Part shown: positions 9,377 through 22,485 of the stretch, one piece after another
Position numbering within the stretch: the stretch's first letter is position 1
Layout of the letters: each line of letters begins with the position of its first letter
Source of the DNA: Oenanthe sinensis
Lineage: Eukaryota > Streptophyta > Magnoliopsida > Apiales > Apiaceae
Assembly: GCA_028671895.1 (NCBI GenBank)
Contig: JAPMAC010000221.1
Location: 3,720,001 to 3,784,000, forward strand
Direction of reading: 5' to 3'
Length of the DNA stretch: 64,000 nucleotides
Position numbers and translations under genes: made by a program
The notes under the pieces: model-generated
Told to the model about the DNA's origin: nothing
What the model saw: only the letters and a program-made list of their open reading frames with translations
The model's database searches: none

Positions 9377-12270
9377 GACAATCTCAAAAGAAATGATACC
9401 TAGTGTCCATGAGCTTGTTCCTTAAGTGGTTTAGAGAGTATCCAGCAGAGTTGTTGGAGTTGATGTGGTTTCATTGTCAAGAAGGTCAGAACATCACATT
9501 CACTAGCTTCTTTAAGTTTAACCTTTGCTGCACATATGTGTATTAAATGCTTTCTCTCATTTCAACAAGAAATCAACCTCTTCCACAAAATTGACAGCTT
9601 CTAGGAATGACTTTCCTGTCTTTCTATATCTGTATAGCTAATTAGGTTAACCTAGTATCTTTAGGGTACCTGATTCTAAGTATTGGTGATCCCCTAAGAT
9701 ATCTAACAATTCATAACTTAGCTATAAGATAAAATTCTCTATTATATACTTGGAAACTTGCACATAGGCATATCAAGAATAAAATATATGGTCTTTATGC
9801 ATTTGAATAAGTAATGAGCTGATCATACCTCTATAGCTTGTCACTTCAGTTCATATACTTAATTTTCCTTGATCAAGCTTAGTGGTTTGTTGGAAAGAAG
9901 TCTTGGCAGGTCTAGAATCTTCCAAATTGCGCGTCTTCAAAAGATCCTTGACTAACTTTAATTGCCATCATTCTTTTGAATTAATTATAATCCAAAAAAA
10001 ACTGCAACTCTTCCAACAAGCTCATCGTGTACCTACTCTGCATTAACTTAACAATAAACTCTTACCAAATTTTCATTAGTAGACCCACATATAATATAAT
10101 CATGGTATATTAGCACATATATGACATTATGTGTGCCTTGTATTCTAGAGAGATATATGTATAACGACTCTATTAAAAATCATTTTCAAGTAATAAGCAG
10201 TTAGAGTGTCATACCATGTCCTTGCCGATTTGCTTGAATCCCTATCTCCATTCATAGAAAGCTTATGAAGAGAATGATATACAAATTCCGATGATCTGCA
10301 ACTTCAAAGTCCAGGAAATGTTGTACATCAACTTCAACTTCTAACTCACCATTTAGGAGTGCACTTGTTCACATTCATCTGATAGATATTCATTCTTGAA
10401 TATTCAACATGTGCTAGGAATATCCTATTTAGGTCCTCATCTTGTTAGGCCCAAAAAGGATCAAATCTTGTCACTGGTGCTTGATGTTAGATCTTGAAAG
10501 TCCTGAAGATTCTGTTTTCATCATCGTCGATACCTTCTACTTGATATTAACCTATAGCTACCAGATTAACTTTGTCCCTCATAACAATGCCAATTATCAT
10601 CCAGTTTCTGTAAACCCTTACTGTACCAATTCCAGCTTCGACTTTTGTGGTCTGGGTTCCAGCTTTAGTAATTTCTACCTTCGAACTGATTGAGATCATC
10701 TTGCATTTGCAATCACCCAATATGGATCAATCAGTGCATCTTCAGTATTCTTTGGGATTCCAAATGTTTGGTCTCGAAAAATATATGTTCATTTTGATTA
10801 GCACTTCTAGCCTTTACTCAATAATCCGGATCACTAAGAACTAGACTCCAGGAATGACTTTGACTTCAAACCCTTTATCTTGGAAGATATGTTCTTGATT
10901 GATGTATTTCTTTGACCTTCATTGTGTTGAGTATGACTAGTAGATCTTTCTTTTATTTTCTCCCCCTAAGTTGCTGCTAGGATGTGTTGAAAATCCTTCA
11001 CCTTTTTCAATGGATTCTGTTAAAGTTCACGAGTTGTGTAGTTTCACTACCATTTCCACTAATAGGATCTGAATCATCATCATTATCATTGATTCTTTCT
11101 GCAACCTCAGTTTCATCATCAGTATCTGAATTTGACTCTGACGGAATGTCAAACTTCATAGATTCAGAATAGTCATTCATTTGAATGCTCGGGAGCTTGG
11201 TGTAGTAGAACGAAACATTCAGACTTTCAATCACCTTCTAGTTTTACATCATTTATGTCTTGAAAGCTTTCGACTTCAATGAGTAGCCGAGGAAAATTGT
11301 TCCATGAGCCTTAACTTTAAACTTGCCAAGGTACTCATATAAATCTTCAATAAATGTCAAGTTCCTCCAAACACACGAAAGAGATTTAGTGTTTGCTTCT
11401 GGTTGGCCATTAACTCATATGATGTATTTTCACGATCTTGTTGATTAAAGCAGCATCTGTGTTAATTGCTTTAGCTTCAAAGTACCTTTATAAGTGCAGA
11501 CTTCATTTAGAACTTCATTCGCGAAATTCAGTTCCAATATCTGACTTCAAAGTTCTCACAGCTTACTTTGCTTCCAACTTGATCTTCCTTATGTGATAAT
11601 CACCATCTGTGACATTTTGTCTGTTGAATGCACGAACATCACCAAATTGTAACTAGGGTTGTCATAAACCACCACTAAGCATATTTCTTCCATGACATAA
11701 TTTTCTTCAGTGTGATGTTTTCATTGACTTCCCTATATGACATACTTCAAAATGTCCTTCTAGATAAAATTCCATATGAAGCAGTCTTCTCACCAATTTC
11801 ATCTTTATCGGAGAATCCATTGTCTTTTTCACCAAGTGTGAGAGCTTCTTTTGCCATAACCAACTCTTTATTGACGAAACTTTACTAAAAAGTTCACTTC
11901 ACATTTGCATACAAATTCCATGTCAGCTACGAATAAACTTCCTCACTCTCAGTTGAGCGAGCTTCCAACCTTCTCGTTTGAGATCAAACACTTTTTATTT
12001 TCAATGCTATTCCAGAAAACCCTTGACAAAGAATTCCCTAGTGCTCTGTAGATAGTGCTTAAGTCCTTCCACAAAAAAGATGCTTCCACTGATGATAATT
12101 CCAAAAAACATTATAGCCAAATCCCTTGTACATCCTTTGTTGTCATCTCCAAAGGTTACCATTGGGTATGCTTTCTCAACCAACTGTGATAACAGAGCTT
12201 TAATCTAAATCATATGCCTCGAACAATAAATGTCACGAAGTCACATAACTTTTGTCTTTTGTAACATACT

Positions 12271-13078
12271 CTACAATCACAAATGATTAAACTTTTTGGT
12301 ACTCAATTTTAATTGAGTCCATATGGGTTAGAGATATTACTGTCTACAGTGGTAACAACAGCTTCAATATGCATAAAAGCACATGGATAGAAGAACTAAC
12401 AAATTAATTACTAATTCTGTCTAATCCATTTCTGTTGTTTTTTAACATTTTTAATTATCTCTAATTACCTAAGTCAATTTTAGATTAACCCTCGAATCAA
12501 CAAATGGTACTAACTACTTAGATAATTCTACCATCTTTTATTATTCTATCCCTAAAAACAATACATGATATGATATGACATTTAAGTGTAACTATTTGAG
12601 TGCGAGCAAATCATGTGAAAATAAGCACATAAACAATTTTAAGAATATGCAGAATATTTGAATAAAATATTATTAGCAATATAAAATTCCACATACACTT
12701 AACAAGTCATTTATCACAATAAGAAAAAATAAAAAATATATGATCTATGACCTGTTTGCCTATTAGCACTTTTCACAACATTAGCAGAGGTATTAAATCA
12801 CAGAAGATTTAAATTAAGTTCCAACAAATGTTCAGGGATACACCTAACCGTCTAGAACATCCTATCTAATTCTAGATATTCATTTTATTGCATGTAATAT
12901 CAAGTATGAAATGCACTTATTTAAACTCATGAATCCTAGCATACAATCTTATTCTTAGCAATCAATTAAGCATTTAAGTCCTAAGATGCTAACATGCTAT
13001 CATGAATATAATACATTTCAAAACTTAATAATTATACAGTTCTGAATTAGATAAAAGTATACTAGTTAGTATGCGTAC
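12271..13078 (-). other. Intron-like block between Gag and protease of Copia-2a
   Basis: On the minus strand the Gag-like frame reaches CTTCACAG, then GTACGC (donor-like). About 808 AT-rich bases follow, ending ATTGTAG (acceptor-like) just before protease-type sequence. The equivalent block in copy 2b is 33225-34012. It has no coding sense. It could be a true intron, as is known for gag expression in some plant Copia elements, or an inserted sequence fixed before both copies spread. Confidence 0.4.
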
Positions 13079-14639
13079 CTGTGAAGTGCTTAGTGATTCA
13101 TCTCCAATGTTGGTCATTGATGCCAGATATCCATTTGGTTCATCACTATCACTGATAGAATCATCATTGCATTTAACTTCATCAATAAATGATTTCCCTT
13201 GCTGCATCCTCACTAATGCTTGAGATTCCTGCTACAACCCAACACAGTGTTTGTCATCACTTGCTTGTACAGGCTTCTTCAAACTGTGTAGCAAACCCCA
13301 GATCTTGTCTTTCAAATATAAACCATCCATTTCTTGTAACCGCCTCTTGAACTATTCTTGAAAATCTCCTTTACAGAATCTATAGGTAAGGACCTTAGAT
13401 TTAGAATTAGGATTCCGTCTGAATCTGATGTCACTGAACTTCATGTTTCCCTGCAGGCTTGACTTGTAGTCCAGTTCTCAAGTTATTCCAAAGTGTCAAA
13501 TTCACATGCAATACCTTGACCACTACCTCGAGCTGCAACATCTTCAATTCAGCTTCTTGGTTCATTTCGTTTCTGTTCAGAGGTTCTCAACCTTGTCTTC
13601 AATCAAATTTGGTTCTTAGGTCACAAATACAGTGGATATGCTAACAACCTTCTTTACCAAAAATTATCTTCTTCATCTCTTGTTCTAGTTTATAGGCCTT
13701 CAGCACATACAATTCTTCTACAGACAATGTGGTTGTATCCTAAAATCCCTGTTGGTTGTATCAAGTGTTCCAGATGATCTGCAGTGTTAGCACGAACTCC
13801 TTGTAACCTCCTTGTAAAATAATCTTTAAGGCTTGCACTGAGATTCCAGGTTGTCCAGTTTGTTCTCCTTTCACTACTTCAACCACTAAAAATTTTCATC
13901 CAAAAATTCAACTCAAATTAACCAAAAACCGTACCCAAATTAATCTCTTCTTTTGAAGCTTCCAAAATATTAGTGGGATCCTATGGAGTAAACCTATGAG
14001 GAAATTAGTACCACTATTTTTTCAACATATTCCAGAATAAGCTTCATTGGATAATCTTCAGTCAATTTTAGTTGTCTTCAATACCCGGAAAAATCTTCAA
14101 CTACAAACCCCTTGAGCACCCTCGAATTAATATTTAAGAAAAATTTAGATTTACAAAATTTTTAATTTTATTAGAAAATAAATTAATCAAAAATAAAAAT
14201 ATACAACTAATTAATTTTCAAGAATTTTGAATTTTCTTAAAAATTAAAATATCGTAAATTAATATTTAAGAAAAAATTTAGTTTTCAAGAATTTTAAATT
14301 TTTTGAAAAAATAAATAAATTTAAAATAAAAATTAAAAATTAAAGGATACAAAACCTGGGGTACCAAACTGATATTTTGGGTTAGTGGCACCAAGTAAAA
14401 GAAAGTCGCGCCTAATGCTGTAGAAACCCTATGGTGGCGCCACATGCGCTATGCTTTTAAAAAAAACTTCTTTCCAGCGCGTGGTACACACAGAAGCAAG
14501 GTACCTTTCATTTTGGTGGCGCTTCCTCTTTTTTTTTTTGTTTCGTGGCGCTGCAGGAGAAGACACATGAAAAGGCGCAACTAACTACCTTCAATTCAGA
14601 ACCTACCGAATGAACTATCAAACAAAAAGGACCACCAAA

Positions 14640-15075
14640 ATTTTGTTTAATAAATTTAGAAATTAAACTTTATTAAATTTATAAAATAAAGTAGTTAAAA
14701 TTGATAATATAAAATTATAAAAGTTTATAAAATAAATTTTATAAAAGTTTATAAAATAAATTTATTATTAAGTTTAAACAATAAACTAATTAAAATTTAT
14801 AATATAAACTTATAAAAATTTATAAAACAAATTTTATAAAAGTTTATAAAATAAATTTAATAGTAAATTTATAAAATAAACTAATTAAAATTTATAACAT
14901 AAACTAATAAAAGTTTATAAAACAAATTTTTTAAAAGTTTAAAAAATAAATTTAATAATTAGTTTATAAAATAAACTAATTAAAATTTATAATATAAACT
15001 AATAAAATTTTATAAAACAAATTTTATAAAAGTTTATAAAATAAATTTATTAAAAGTTTATAATTAAACTTATCT
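14640..15075. repeat. About 95-bp AT-only tandem repeat in Copia-2a leader
   Basis: Runs of TTTATAAAATAAA, AAACTTTTATAAAA and AATTTTAATTA type words repeat with a period of about 95 bp for about four units. The same array, inverted, is at 31678-32070 in Copia-2b, so it belongs to the element. It contains no G/C-rich landmarks and no coding sequence. Confidence 0.75.
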
Positions 15076-15164
15076 AACAAGACTTCTAAACATTTAAGTT
15101 CAAACAGCTTTGGCACAGTAAACTCCACTGAGTTACGGATCTTGATTTGTATATTAATCATTAT

Positions 15165-15176
15165 GCTCTGATACCA
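15165..15176 (-). promoter_or_regulatory. Primer-binding site of Copia-2a
   Basis: TGGTATCAGAGC on the minus strand, two bases inside the LTR end CCCAACA. It is a perfect copy of the standard plant Copia site for initiator Met tRNA. Confidence 0.92.
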
Positions 15177-15178
15177 AT

Positions 15179-16853
15179 TGTTGGGTCCTGAAGTATCGTA
15201 GAAGGGCGGTTGAATATGATATTCACAACAATTTAAATTCTTTTCAGAATTTATGGATAAATAAATTATTGCTTCAGAGTGGGTTTGGCCATTTGTAGTG
15301 TTTAGGTGAGCTGCCTACTAATTTTCTGTGTGTTCGGATAAATCAATTACGTTCAAGAAAATTAGCTAGTAATTAAATGAGACAAGTTTCCGGGAATATA
15401 TCTTTCGTATATAAACTCAGAGGGGTGCTACACCCAATTAAAAATATAATTGGTTTCCAAAGAATAAATTAGTTCTTTGCTACTAACACAAATATATTAG
15501 GCTCAGTTCCTATACAAATATATCAAAATTAGTACAAGGAAAAACTGAGTCCGTAGGGAGTGATATCTAGGAGCCCTGAGCATTTTTTGTTAAAAAACGG
15601 GTCATAATATTTGACCAGGAGCAAGGTATGGGTGTGTATAAATTATTTCTTCTTGCTTCGGCCATGGCAGTAGCTCTCTACATATTTTTTGTTAGTGAAG
15701 TCGACTCCTTTCTTTAATTGGTGTAGACTTTAAATCAATAAAGTAAGTTGCTTGATTTTCATTGGCTGGGAGCTAAGTGGACCAAGAAATATTTGTTATG
15801 TTTGAATTCTTTGTGGCGCCTTAATAATTTAGTTGCGCTAGAAACATTCGTTGCGCCAAATGATTATCATAGTCAAAGTGCGGTTTAGTCACTGACCTTT
15901 GACTCTCTATTCATTCCTTGATTGAAATTCCCCAACTTCCATTTCTTGTACCAAAGTCTTGTCACATTACACCATGTACCCTGAGCTGTTTCCGTTCTTC
16001 GAATGTAGTTCATAAACTTTCACTTTTCGTACCAAGGTTGTGACACTTTGCACCCTGCACCCTTTGAGCTTTTTAGCTGTTAGCTGTTTAGTTGTTTGGT
16101 TGTAGCCTCTACAAATCACTTTTCGTACCTTAATAAATAACCGTTCTTTCCAAGTACGTTCTTCAACTTAACAATTCTTCTATGGTTAATACTCGGATTC
16201 CTTTCACAAACTGCTGACGCCTAGTGCAACTGGTATGGTTCACAGACGACTAACTTTGATCCAGGTCTTCGTATTATAGCCTTACGTACATTGTCAAGTT
16301 TGCAGCAATTTCATTGCTTCGAACACTCGTCAATAAACACTGTAACTTCACTGGAATCTTTTCTGGTACTTAGACAACGTCTCCATTACTATCACAATCT
16401 TGAATACTTCATTCTCTGTTCTTCATTGACGCTTGAACATATAACTGAACTTCTTTCAGTGAGTATAGCTTCAAGACTGTAGTTGTTTTCTTTAACCTTT
16501 GTCTTTACCTTGTCTTCAATCCTTCTAGATTCCCATGCTTCGAACACTGTCTATTTTCAATCAATGTCTTTACACTGAAATCTTTTAGTGGCACTTCTAT
16601 ACTGAATCTTCAACACTTCTGAAACCTTGAAAGTCTTCAACTATTATTCTTCACTGAGGCTTAAACATATTAATGAACTTCTCTCAATGACCTATAGTAG
16701 ACTTCAAAACTTCTTCTAATGTCTTGATTCACTGTATCTGCCTTGTCTTCATTTCTTCTTGATTACTGTGTAGGCGTAGTATTATTTATCTGTCATGTTC
16801 TAGTGTTGAGTTATCACGATTACTGTTCATACAGTTTCGTAATCTCACCAACA
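15179..16853 (-). mobile_element. Copia-2a 5' LTR
   Basis: 1675 bp, minus strand TGTTGGTGAGATTACG ... GGACCCAACA. It aligns with 29734-31563 in inverted orientation, and is shorter because copy 2b carries extra GGCGCC-type hairpin repeats. Traces of those are present here at about 15810-15860 (GTGGCGCC, GTTGCGCC). Confidence 0.88.
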
Positions 16854-17531
16854 AACAATTACATTGAATAATAAATAAACCTATTCTAATGGAATTACAA
16901 GAAGAACTCGAGTTACATTCGAGATTAACAATTACAATGAATAAACGACATGCAAGTCGTATTTAGAAACCAAAACCATAAAACAAAACCACTATCATAT
17001 TGGTCTTTAGGCCATAACCATCCACCATTTTATCACATAACACATGTAATATATCGCAGATTATATAAACATATCATATAATCATATATAATAAATTTCA
17101 AAATTTCAAAAAATCAAATAAATTTCAAAAAATAATAAATCGCCGTTTCGGGGCCTATAACATCGTCAAACGGCTTACAGACGCGAAGTTGAAAATTTCA
17201 GTATTGCTCAGTAACACGATTCCAGTCAGAAAACACATATCGTTTGCGAAAATCGGACACTAGACACAAATTTCAGAAAATCTACCGAAGCCATTTCAGA
17301 ATTCTTATCGAATACGATTTCCATAACAAGAACAAACATGTATCATATATATACAGCAATACACACAATCATCCCATGATTATACAACACATGAATATCA
17401 TATATTCAAAATCATATAAAACATATATATCAACATATATTCATGGCATATCATATATATGTTTACATACATCGAAAAACTGTTAAACACATAACCAAAT
17501 CATCCCATTATACGCATAGCTCTGATGCCAT

Positions 17532-19099
17532 TGAAAGGTTTCGGGCATGAAAACGCAGTGAATATAATGTAAAACAATAAAAAAAATGAAACCCTATCGC
17601 AGGATCCAGAAAAGAAGTCTGTACCTTAACAAAATTTTCTGTATGTTATTTAATGGAGGTCCAGAAAAGATGAATCATAGCAGCCCTTTGTTGCAAATAT
17701 CTGCTCTCCAAAGAAGTCCACACGAACGCCCGATCGTCCTACGATCACCGGAGTCGGTACTAGCCGAATTGATTGCCTCTCTCTCTCTCTCTCTCTTTCT
17801 CTAGTCTCTCTTGATGTTGAACAGCTAGGGTTTTTCTCTAAAAACGAAATCTGATCATTAAACCTTAATACTATACATCATTATGTATATATAGGGGAGA
17901 GAGAGATTTTGGGCCTAACCCTAATCCATGTGGTTTCCAAAACCCATTCTGATTTTGGGTTATTATTATTATTAAATCCGAATTCTGATATAATTAATCA
18001 AGTCCCACTTAATTAATTCAATAATTAAATTTGAATAATAATAATACTCATCAAATCAAAATTCAAATATAATTAATCAAGTTCCACTTAATTAATTCAA
18101 TAATTAAATTCGAATAAACAATAATATATTTAAATTCATAATTTAAATAAACCTCCGTTTTGAAGTTCTTTGTGTGTGACCCTTTAGGTTATTATTACGT
18201 TGGTAATAATTTTATTATCTAATAATAAAATTATAAACAATGAGTGGCATCTAGTAATACATCATTGTTACACAAGTAAAAAAAATAATTGATGATTCAA
18301 TTAAACATTTCGTGAATAATGTTCCATGTAATATAATCCCTTTAATCTTATATTATAGATCAAACTCGAGGCATGTATAGTGTCATCCTCTTCAACATTT
18401 AATCTCGGTTTCCTTGATTAATGAGTAGACTATTTAAACAAATCAATATTTTAGCATGGCCATGCATTTCATAGTCTCACTCAATCAAGAGGCCAATAAT
18501 ATCACTCCTAGAATTGGAGTGTTAAATCCTATATCTATCATTTATATTTCTCATACGATTCATAGCATACCCAATGTCCACCTTTATCATTACCCGATTA
18601 AAGGTAACTTTGAGTGTAATCAAAGTATATTAATTCTCGTATAGAAATATAATGATTTCAAGTCAGAGGATCATTACATCATTATCACAGTGAGATTTCT
18701 TATGACACTTATTAACATGTAAAATCTCACGGTGGGTCTTTCTAGTGTCATGTATTGATATATACACTTACGTTCTTGACTTTAGTATCATCATACCTAT
18801 GACCAATGAGATGTGGTCATCTGTCAACAAACATACTAGTTTTATTGCATTATTATTGTCCTTCAATAATAATACCTGACTAGGGAATTTTAGGAATAAA
18901 ATATTATTCATATAATCTCATTTTTAAGTCACATACTTAAAGACATATATTACGTATTAATATTCCAAAGACATTTATTATTCTTTCAATTTATGATGCA
19001 GTAAATAAAGATATAATAAATATTAATTAAATAATCACATAACATAATTGTTTTCAATAAAACATTAAAAATATTATCTCTAGGACACCAATACTAACA
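17532..19099 (-). mobile_element. Copia-1d 5' LTR
   Basis: 1568 bp, TGTTAGTATTGG ... AACCTTTCA on the minus strand. It aligns with 4143-5689 and 6643-8181 and contains a (CT)n run at about 17776-17796. A TATA-like CCTATATATACA lies at 17884-17895 on the minus strand. Confidence 0.88.
17884..17895 (-). promoter_or_regulatory. TATA box of Copia-1d LTR
   Basis: CCTATATATACA on the minus strand, at the position equivalent to the TATA elements of the sister LTRs. Confidence 0.45.
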
Positions 19100-20500
19100 C
19101 TCTAGGCTAAGGACTCTAGAACATTCATGAATATTCAGCTATAATGTGGGGAATCTTATAATAAAATTGTGATTAACATTATTAAGGTTAATTTCCTATG
19201 AAAACACTTTTGATTTGAGAAAGACTTTATTGCGCATATATGTTTTCACTACCATGAGAGGTTCAAGATTTTTTTCACCTAATATAGTTGTGGAACATAC
19301 TTATATGCACTAGGTATCAATTCAAGTCCACAATACATTGATACTTAATAAACTGATTATCCATTGCCCATAAAACTTTTTTTTCTTTTGAATCATGTGG
19401 AGGAATGTTGGAATTTTTAATAATAATATTCCAAATATTTATTTGTTTTAAAAGAAAAAAGTATTATTTTTTAATTTATGTGTGAGAATTTTTTATTTTT
19501 GAGACTTTTCAATTCAAATTTTAGATTTGGAGAAATTTTTCATTGGGAAACCTTTGGTTCTTTAACTTCTTCTTTTGGTTTTGTGATAAACGGGGCTCTC
19601 TAGTCTTGTGGAGATGGGAGAAAGTTTTTACTACTATCAAAAGAGGTCTCCATCATGGTTTGGAGATAGACAACAAACTATGGGTTTCGTATTTATATAA
19701 AAACTGTTTTGTGGGCAATGATCAAAAAGGGTTCTCAATTTGTTTTTTATAGTATACCAATGAGATAGATGTCGTGTAACGCTGGTGTGTATGTGACGGA
19801 ACAAATTTAACTTTAGTGTAATGATTAAGTTCACTCCCACTACTTTTTCATTTGTCTACCCTTGGGACTATATACATATCCTCAACAACCCTTACATGGT
19901 TGTCATCGGTATCCATTTTATATAATATAAACAATAGAATAAACGGATAATTCATGGTCAAAACATATATCATTGAACTCTTTTTATAATAAACAAATTT
20001 TATAAATTTAAAAAATATGATAGTGAATTTGTTTCACAACTATTCTATGATATAAAATAAATATTGTTTAATGGAAATATATTATAAAATTATATCTTTA
20101 AGGTGTCATAAAATTGTAAATTATATCTCAAAATAAAAAAATTCATGTTTTAGGTGTAACTAATAGTTTTATTTAATTTAACATACTTTTTATGTAATAT
20201 GTTCACAAATTTTGATACCATAATTTTTTTGAGTGGCGATATATACCCATTCTAAATTTTATTATGCACATTCTATTAAAAGTTATAGATTGAAATATCT
20301 TTATCTTATTTTATTGAACAAATGGTATATAGAAAAAATTTAGAAGCATGAAGAATACATCACATTATTTTCATTACAATTCTCAAAAAAAATTAAAATA
20401 TAATTTATATTCAATTAACTCCAAAAATAATAAGAAAATTTATAGTAGATTCAATTAACAATATATTAAAATTGAATTAATATTATTAAAAGATAGTACT
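19100..20500. other. No gene seen; possible start of a + strand Copia LTR at about 19412
   Basis: AT-rich sequence without convincing coding content. At 19400-19440, GTGGAGGAATG is followed by TTGGAATTTTTAATAATA and ATTCCAA. This has the look of a polypurine tract followed by the start of a 3' LTR, but I see no RNase H upstream and cannot place an LTR end. The remainder to 20500 shows nothing recognisable. Confidence 0.3.
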
Positions 20501-20829
20501 ATTTTTGTATAAGCAGCATGATATTAAAAGTCAGGGCTAATCCTGGAAAATATCACAAATACTGAGAACATGCGCGGCAACGAGCGCATCTAAAAAACTA
20601 AAAACTGAATACTGCTAAATCTAGATAACAGCTCTACTGACATGACACATAGAATAGTTTAGTATACTGAGCCAAAAGGACACTGAAAAAACTCAAACCG
20701 GGAGAACAAATTCTGAGATTACAAAACAACTAAACCTAGCGAATTGCAGCTCAAGAAGAGTATCACCTGAATACATTGGGACATTGGGACATTTTCCACT
20801 TGCAAGAACGGTGCTTAGGATCTATCATA

Positions 20830-21284
20830 CAGCAGCATATGCAACATCAACATTCAAGTAAGCTAACACCCTTGAGGATAGCATTCCTCTGATCTCTTCA
20901 GCCCATTTTCTCACTTCATATCTGAAAAATACTGATGACATGAATATAGTGTAATTTTTGTGTGCATTTATGGTTTGTGTTCCTTAAAATAGAAAGACAA
21001 AGAAAGAGACCAGACCATACTCCTCTGCATCCCGATTACAAAAGATAATCGTCCGTCTTGGTTTCCATCCCTTTTTCTGCAACTTTCTTAGCCTATCGGC
21101 AACCTAAGTAATTAGGTTTAGGGAATTTTAGTACTTTCATGTGAGCAACTTGGTTTGACTGTACATTTTAATAGAGAATGCATAAACGCAACCTGATCTC
21201 ACCTCGAGTAAAGCTGTTGTGCAACTGTTGGGATCAGCAGCTCCAAAAGTCCACGCATCCCGATGATTACCCATAATTATAAAC
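20830..21284 (-). pseudogene. Decayed AMP1 / glutamate carboxypeptidase II-like gene (M28 peptidase), three exons
   Basis: Three consecutive exons of a plant M28-family carboxypeptidase (NAALADase/AMP1 type, an ER-membrane zinc peptidase affecting shoot meristem size) are readable on the minus strand. Exon 21203-21284 encodes GNHRDAWTFGAADPNSC, with the His and Asp zinc-site context. Exon 21016-21103 encodes KLQKKGWKPRRTIIFC then DAEEYG. The third, about 20927-20830, encodes KWAEEIRGML and VLAYLNVDVA, then stops. Introns keep splice sites (GTGAG...TTAG; GTCTG...TTTCAG) and exon order is correct. Decay signs: stops after the third exon, the usual Ser-Trp before DAEEYG replaced by Asn-Arg, damaged sequence at the third exon start, and no other exons found. 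Family call fairly sure; functional status: pseudogene. Confidence 0.68.
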
Positions 21285-22383
21285 CTGCAAATGGTTTAAG
21301 CCTCAAATAGCTAACGATCACCTTGATCACCCTTCCGCAGATCACCTTGAAGCTGAAAAACCTGCATATATCAAATGATCCTTCAAACTGTAAATATGAA
21401 TATACCCAACAAAAAGGGATAAGGGTCAGCATGAGATAAAATATGCACCTTGCCGAGCTCAGGATCTTGAACTACAGTACCATTGCAGCAAAACTCTTTG
21501 TTCAGGTACTTAAATATCTTACTGTAACTAAATTATTTCTTCAACCCTTGGACAATCATCAGGCTTTTCCTGCCATTACGCTACTGTATGCGTATATGGA
21601 CGTATTCCTTTGTTTCAGCAACTGAGTCCTCGGCATTTGCCTCAGCAAAGGGAACTGTCAATACCACAATGTGCAGAACAAAATACTCATTCTGTCACGT
21701 GTATCAATTAAAAGAAATACACCGCCAAGCATCAAGCATATTTATTATCATGGCTGCTTGTATTAGTTTACCAAGGCAAGTTAAAACACAACTGATATCC
21801 TTAACAAAAATTTCAATCCTGAGCCTATACAAATTTTACTTGGTACAGAGGCTCAACTACAAAGATCTGATATCAAAAAAAAGATCAGTAGTAGTAACTA
21901 TGATCATGTAGCAAAAGGCTGAGAACAATTAATTTGGTAACTGAAAATATATGAGGTTTCTAGATTACAGATAGGATAAGAAAAATCACCTTACATTAAG
22001 TTTAATACATGAAACACATTTAAAAAGCCTACCGAAAGTTGATGGGATCTGGATGTTAAGCTCAGACATGAACCTTGGCTTCTAGTGTGGATTGTAATAA
22101 AGTTACCAATTAATGTTGATTATTGCCTTTATCAGAAACGCCAACTGCTGAACAAATAATTGATAAATGCATTAGCTATTAAAGACAAATGACAGGAAAC
22201 TCGCAAAATAATAAATATGAATACATAAATCCTGCACTTAAAATACACACATCTAAATCAAAATGTCATCTAAACAGACCCCTAGCAAAGTGGCCGAAAG
22301 CATTTAACGACAACATATAAAAATTTTAGATATTACCTCCACGGTTGATTTGTGTGTGTGTTAAAAAAATGAGGCTACCATTT

Positions 22384-22485
22384 GCAACTGTTGGGATGCG
22401 CAGCTCCAAAAGTCCATGCATCCTGATGATTACCCAGAATTATAAACCTGCAAATGGTTTCAGCCTTAAATAGATAACATTTTGC
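22384..22485 (-). pseudogene. Duplicate of the AMP1-like exon with part of its upstream intron
   Basis: A second copy of the zinc-site exon, 1.1 kb upstream of the first on the minus strand: FIILGNHQDAWTFGAA then HPNSC, with changes His-Arg-Asp to His-Gln-Asp and Asp to His. Homology extends into the upstream intron (CTGCAAATGGTTT and AGCCT.AAATAG) but stops at 22384 inside the exon, so it is a partial duplication and not a second gene. Confidence 0.65.

Larger units (their letters stand above)
9377..15164 (-). pseudogene. Copia-2a gag-pol remnant
   Basis: Read right to left: the 95-bp AT tandem repeat (14640-15075); Gag-like sequence at about 13.9-13.1 kb whose last piece is a short frame at 13025-13213; an intron-like block (12271-13078); the protease region, where GDDSKG coding sequence is visible at about 12120-12170; GAG-pre-integrase/integrase traces; an acidic Ser/Asp-rich linker (frame 11007-11234, ending GNGSETTQLVNFNRIH), as lies between integrase and RT in Copia; RT traces near 10.4-10.7 kb; and RNase H traces near 9.65-9.71 kb. 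Frameshifts and stops occur throughout. The same order and the same linker peptide occur in copy 2b, which supports the reading. Confidence 0.7.
9377..16853 (-). mobile_element. Copia-2a: decayed Copia element, minus strand (5' LTR plus internal region)
   Basis: 5' LTR 15179-16853, primer-binding site 15165-15176, then a long decayed internal region down to about 9377. The whole length aligns, inverted, with Copia-2b at 29734-36738. No 3' LTR is seen. The LTR edge abuts Copia-1 leader sequence at 16854, so it inserted into a Copia-1 element. It has drifted heavily: no frame above about 90 codons survives, and domain identity rests on short motifs and the match with copy 2b. Confidence 0.85.
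16854..19099 (-). mobile_element. Copia-1d remnant: 5' LTR, primer site and partial leader
   Basis: LTR 17532-19099, primer-binding site TGGCATCAGAGC (minus strand) at 17519-17530, leader 16854-17518 cut off by the Copia-2a LTR. The leader holds the same two inverted repeats as the other copies (16907-16923 and 16945-16960). Gag and pol are absent: the gag-proximal leader is missing where Copia-2a begins. No coding sequence is present; the frames at 17244-17486 and 17586-17804 are chance runs in leader and LTR. Confidence 0.87.

Noticed and set aside
17776..17796. (CT)n microsatellite as an independent feature
   Set aside because: It is a normal part of the Copia-1 LTR, present in shorter form in the sister LTRs.
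20556..20580. ATGCGC/GCGCAT hairpin near 20570
   Set aside because: Single 6-bp stem with no repetition or context; expected by chance.
21443..21911. Plus-strand open frames near the AMP1-like pseudogene
   Set aside because: No recognisable domain, low-quality starts, and they lie antisense to intron and exon remnants.
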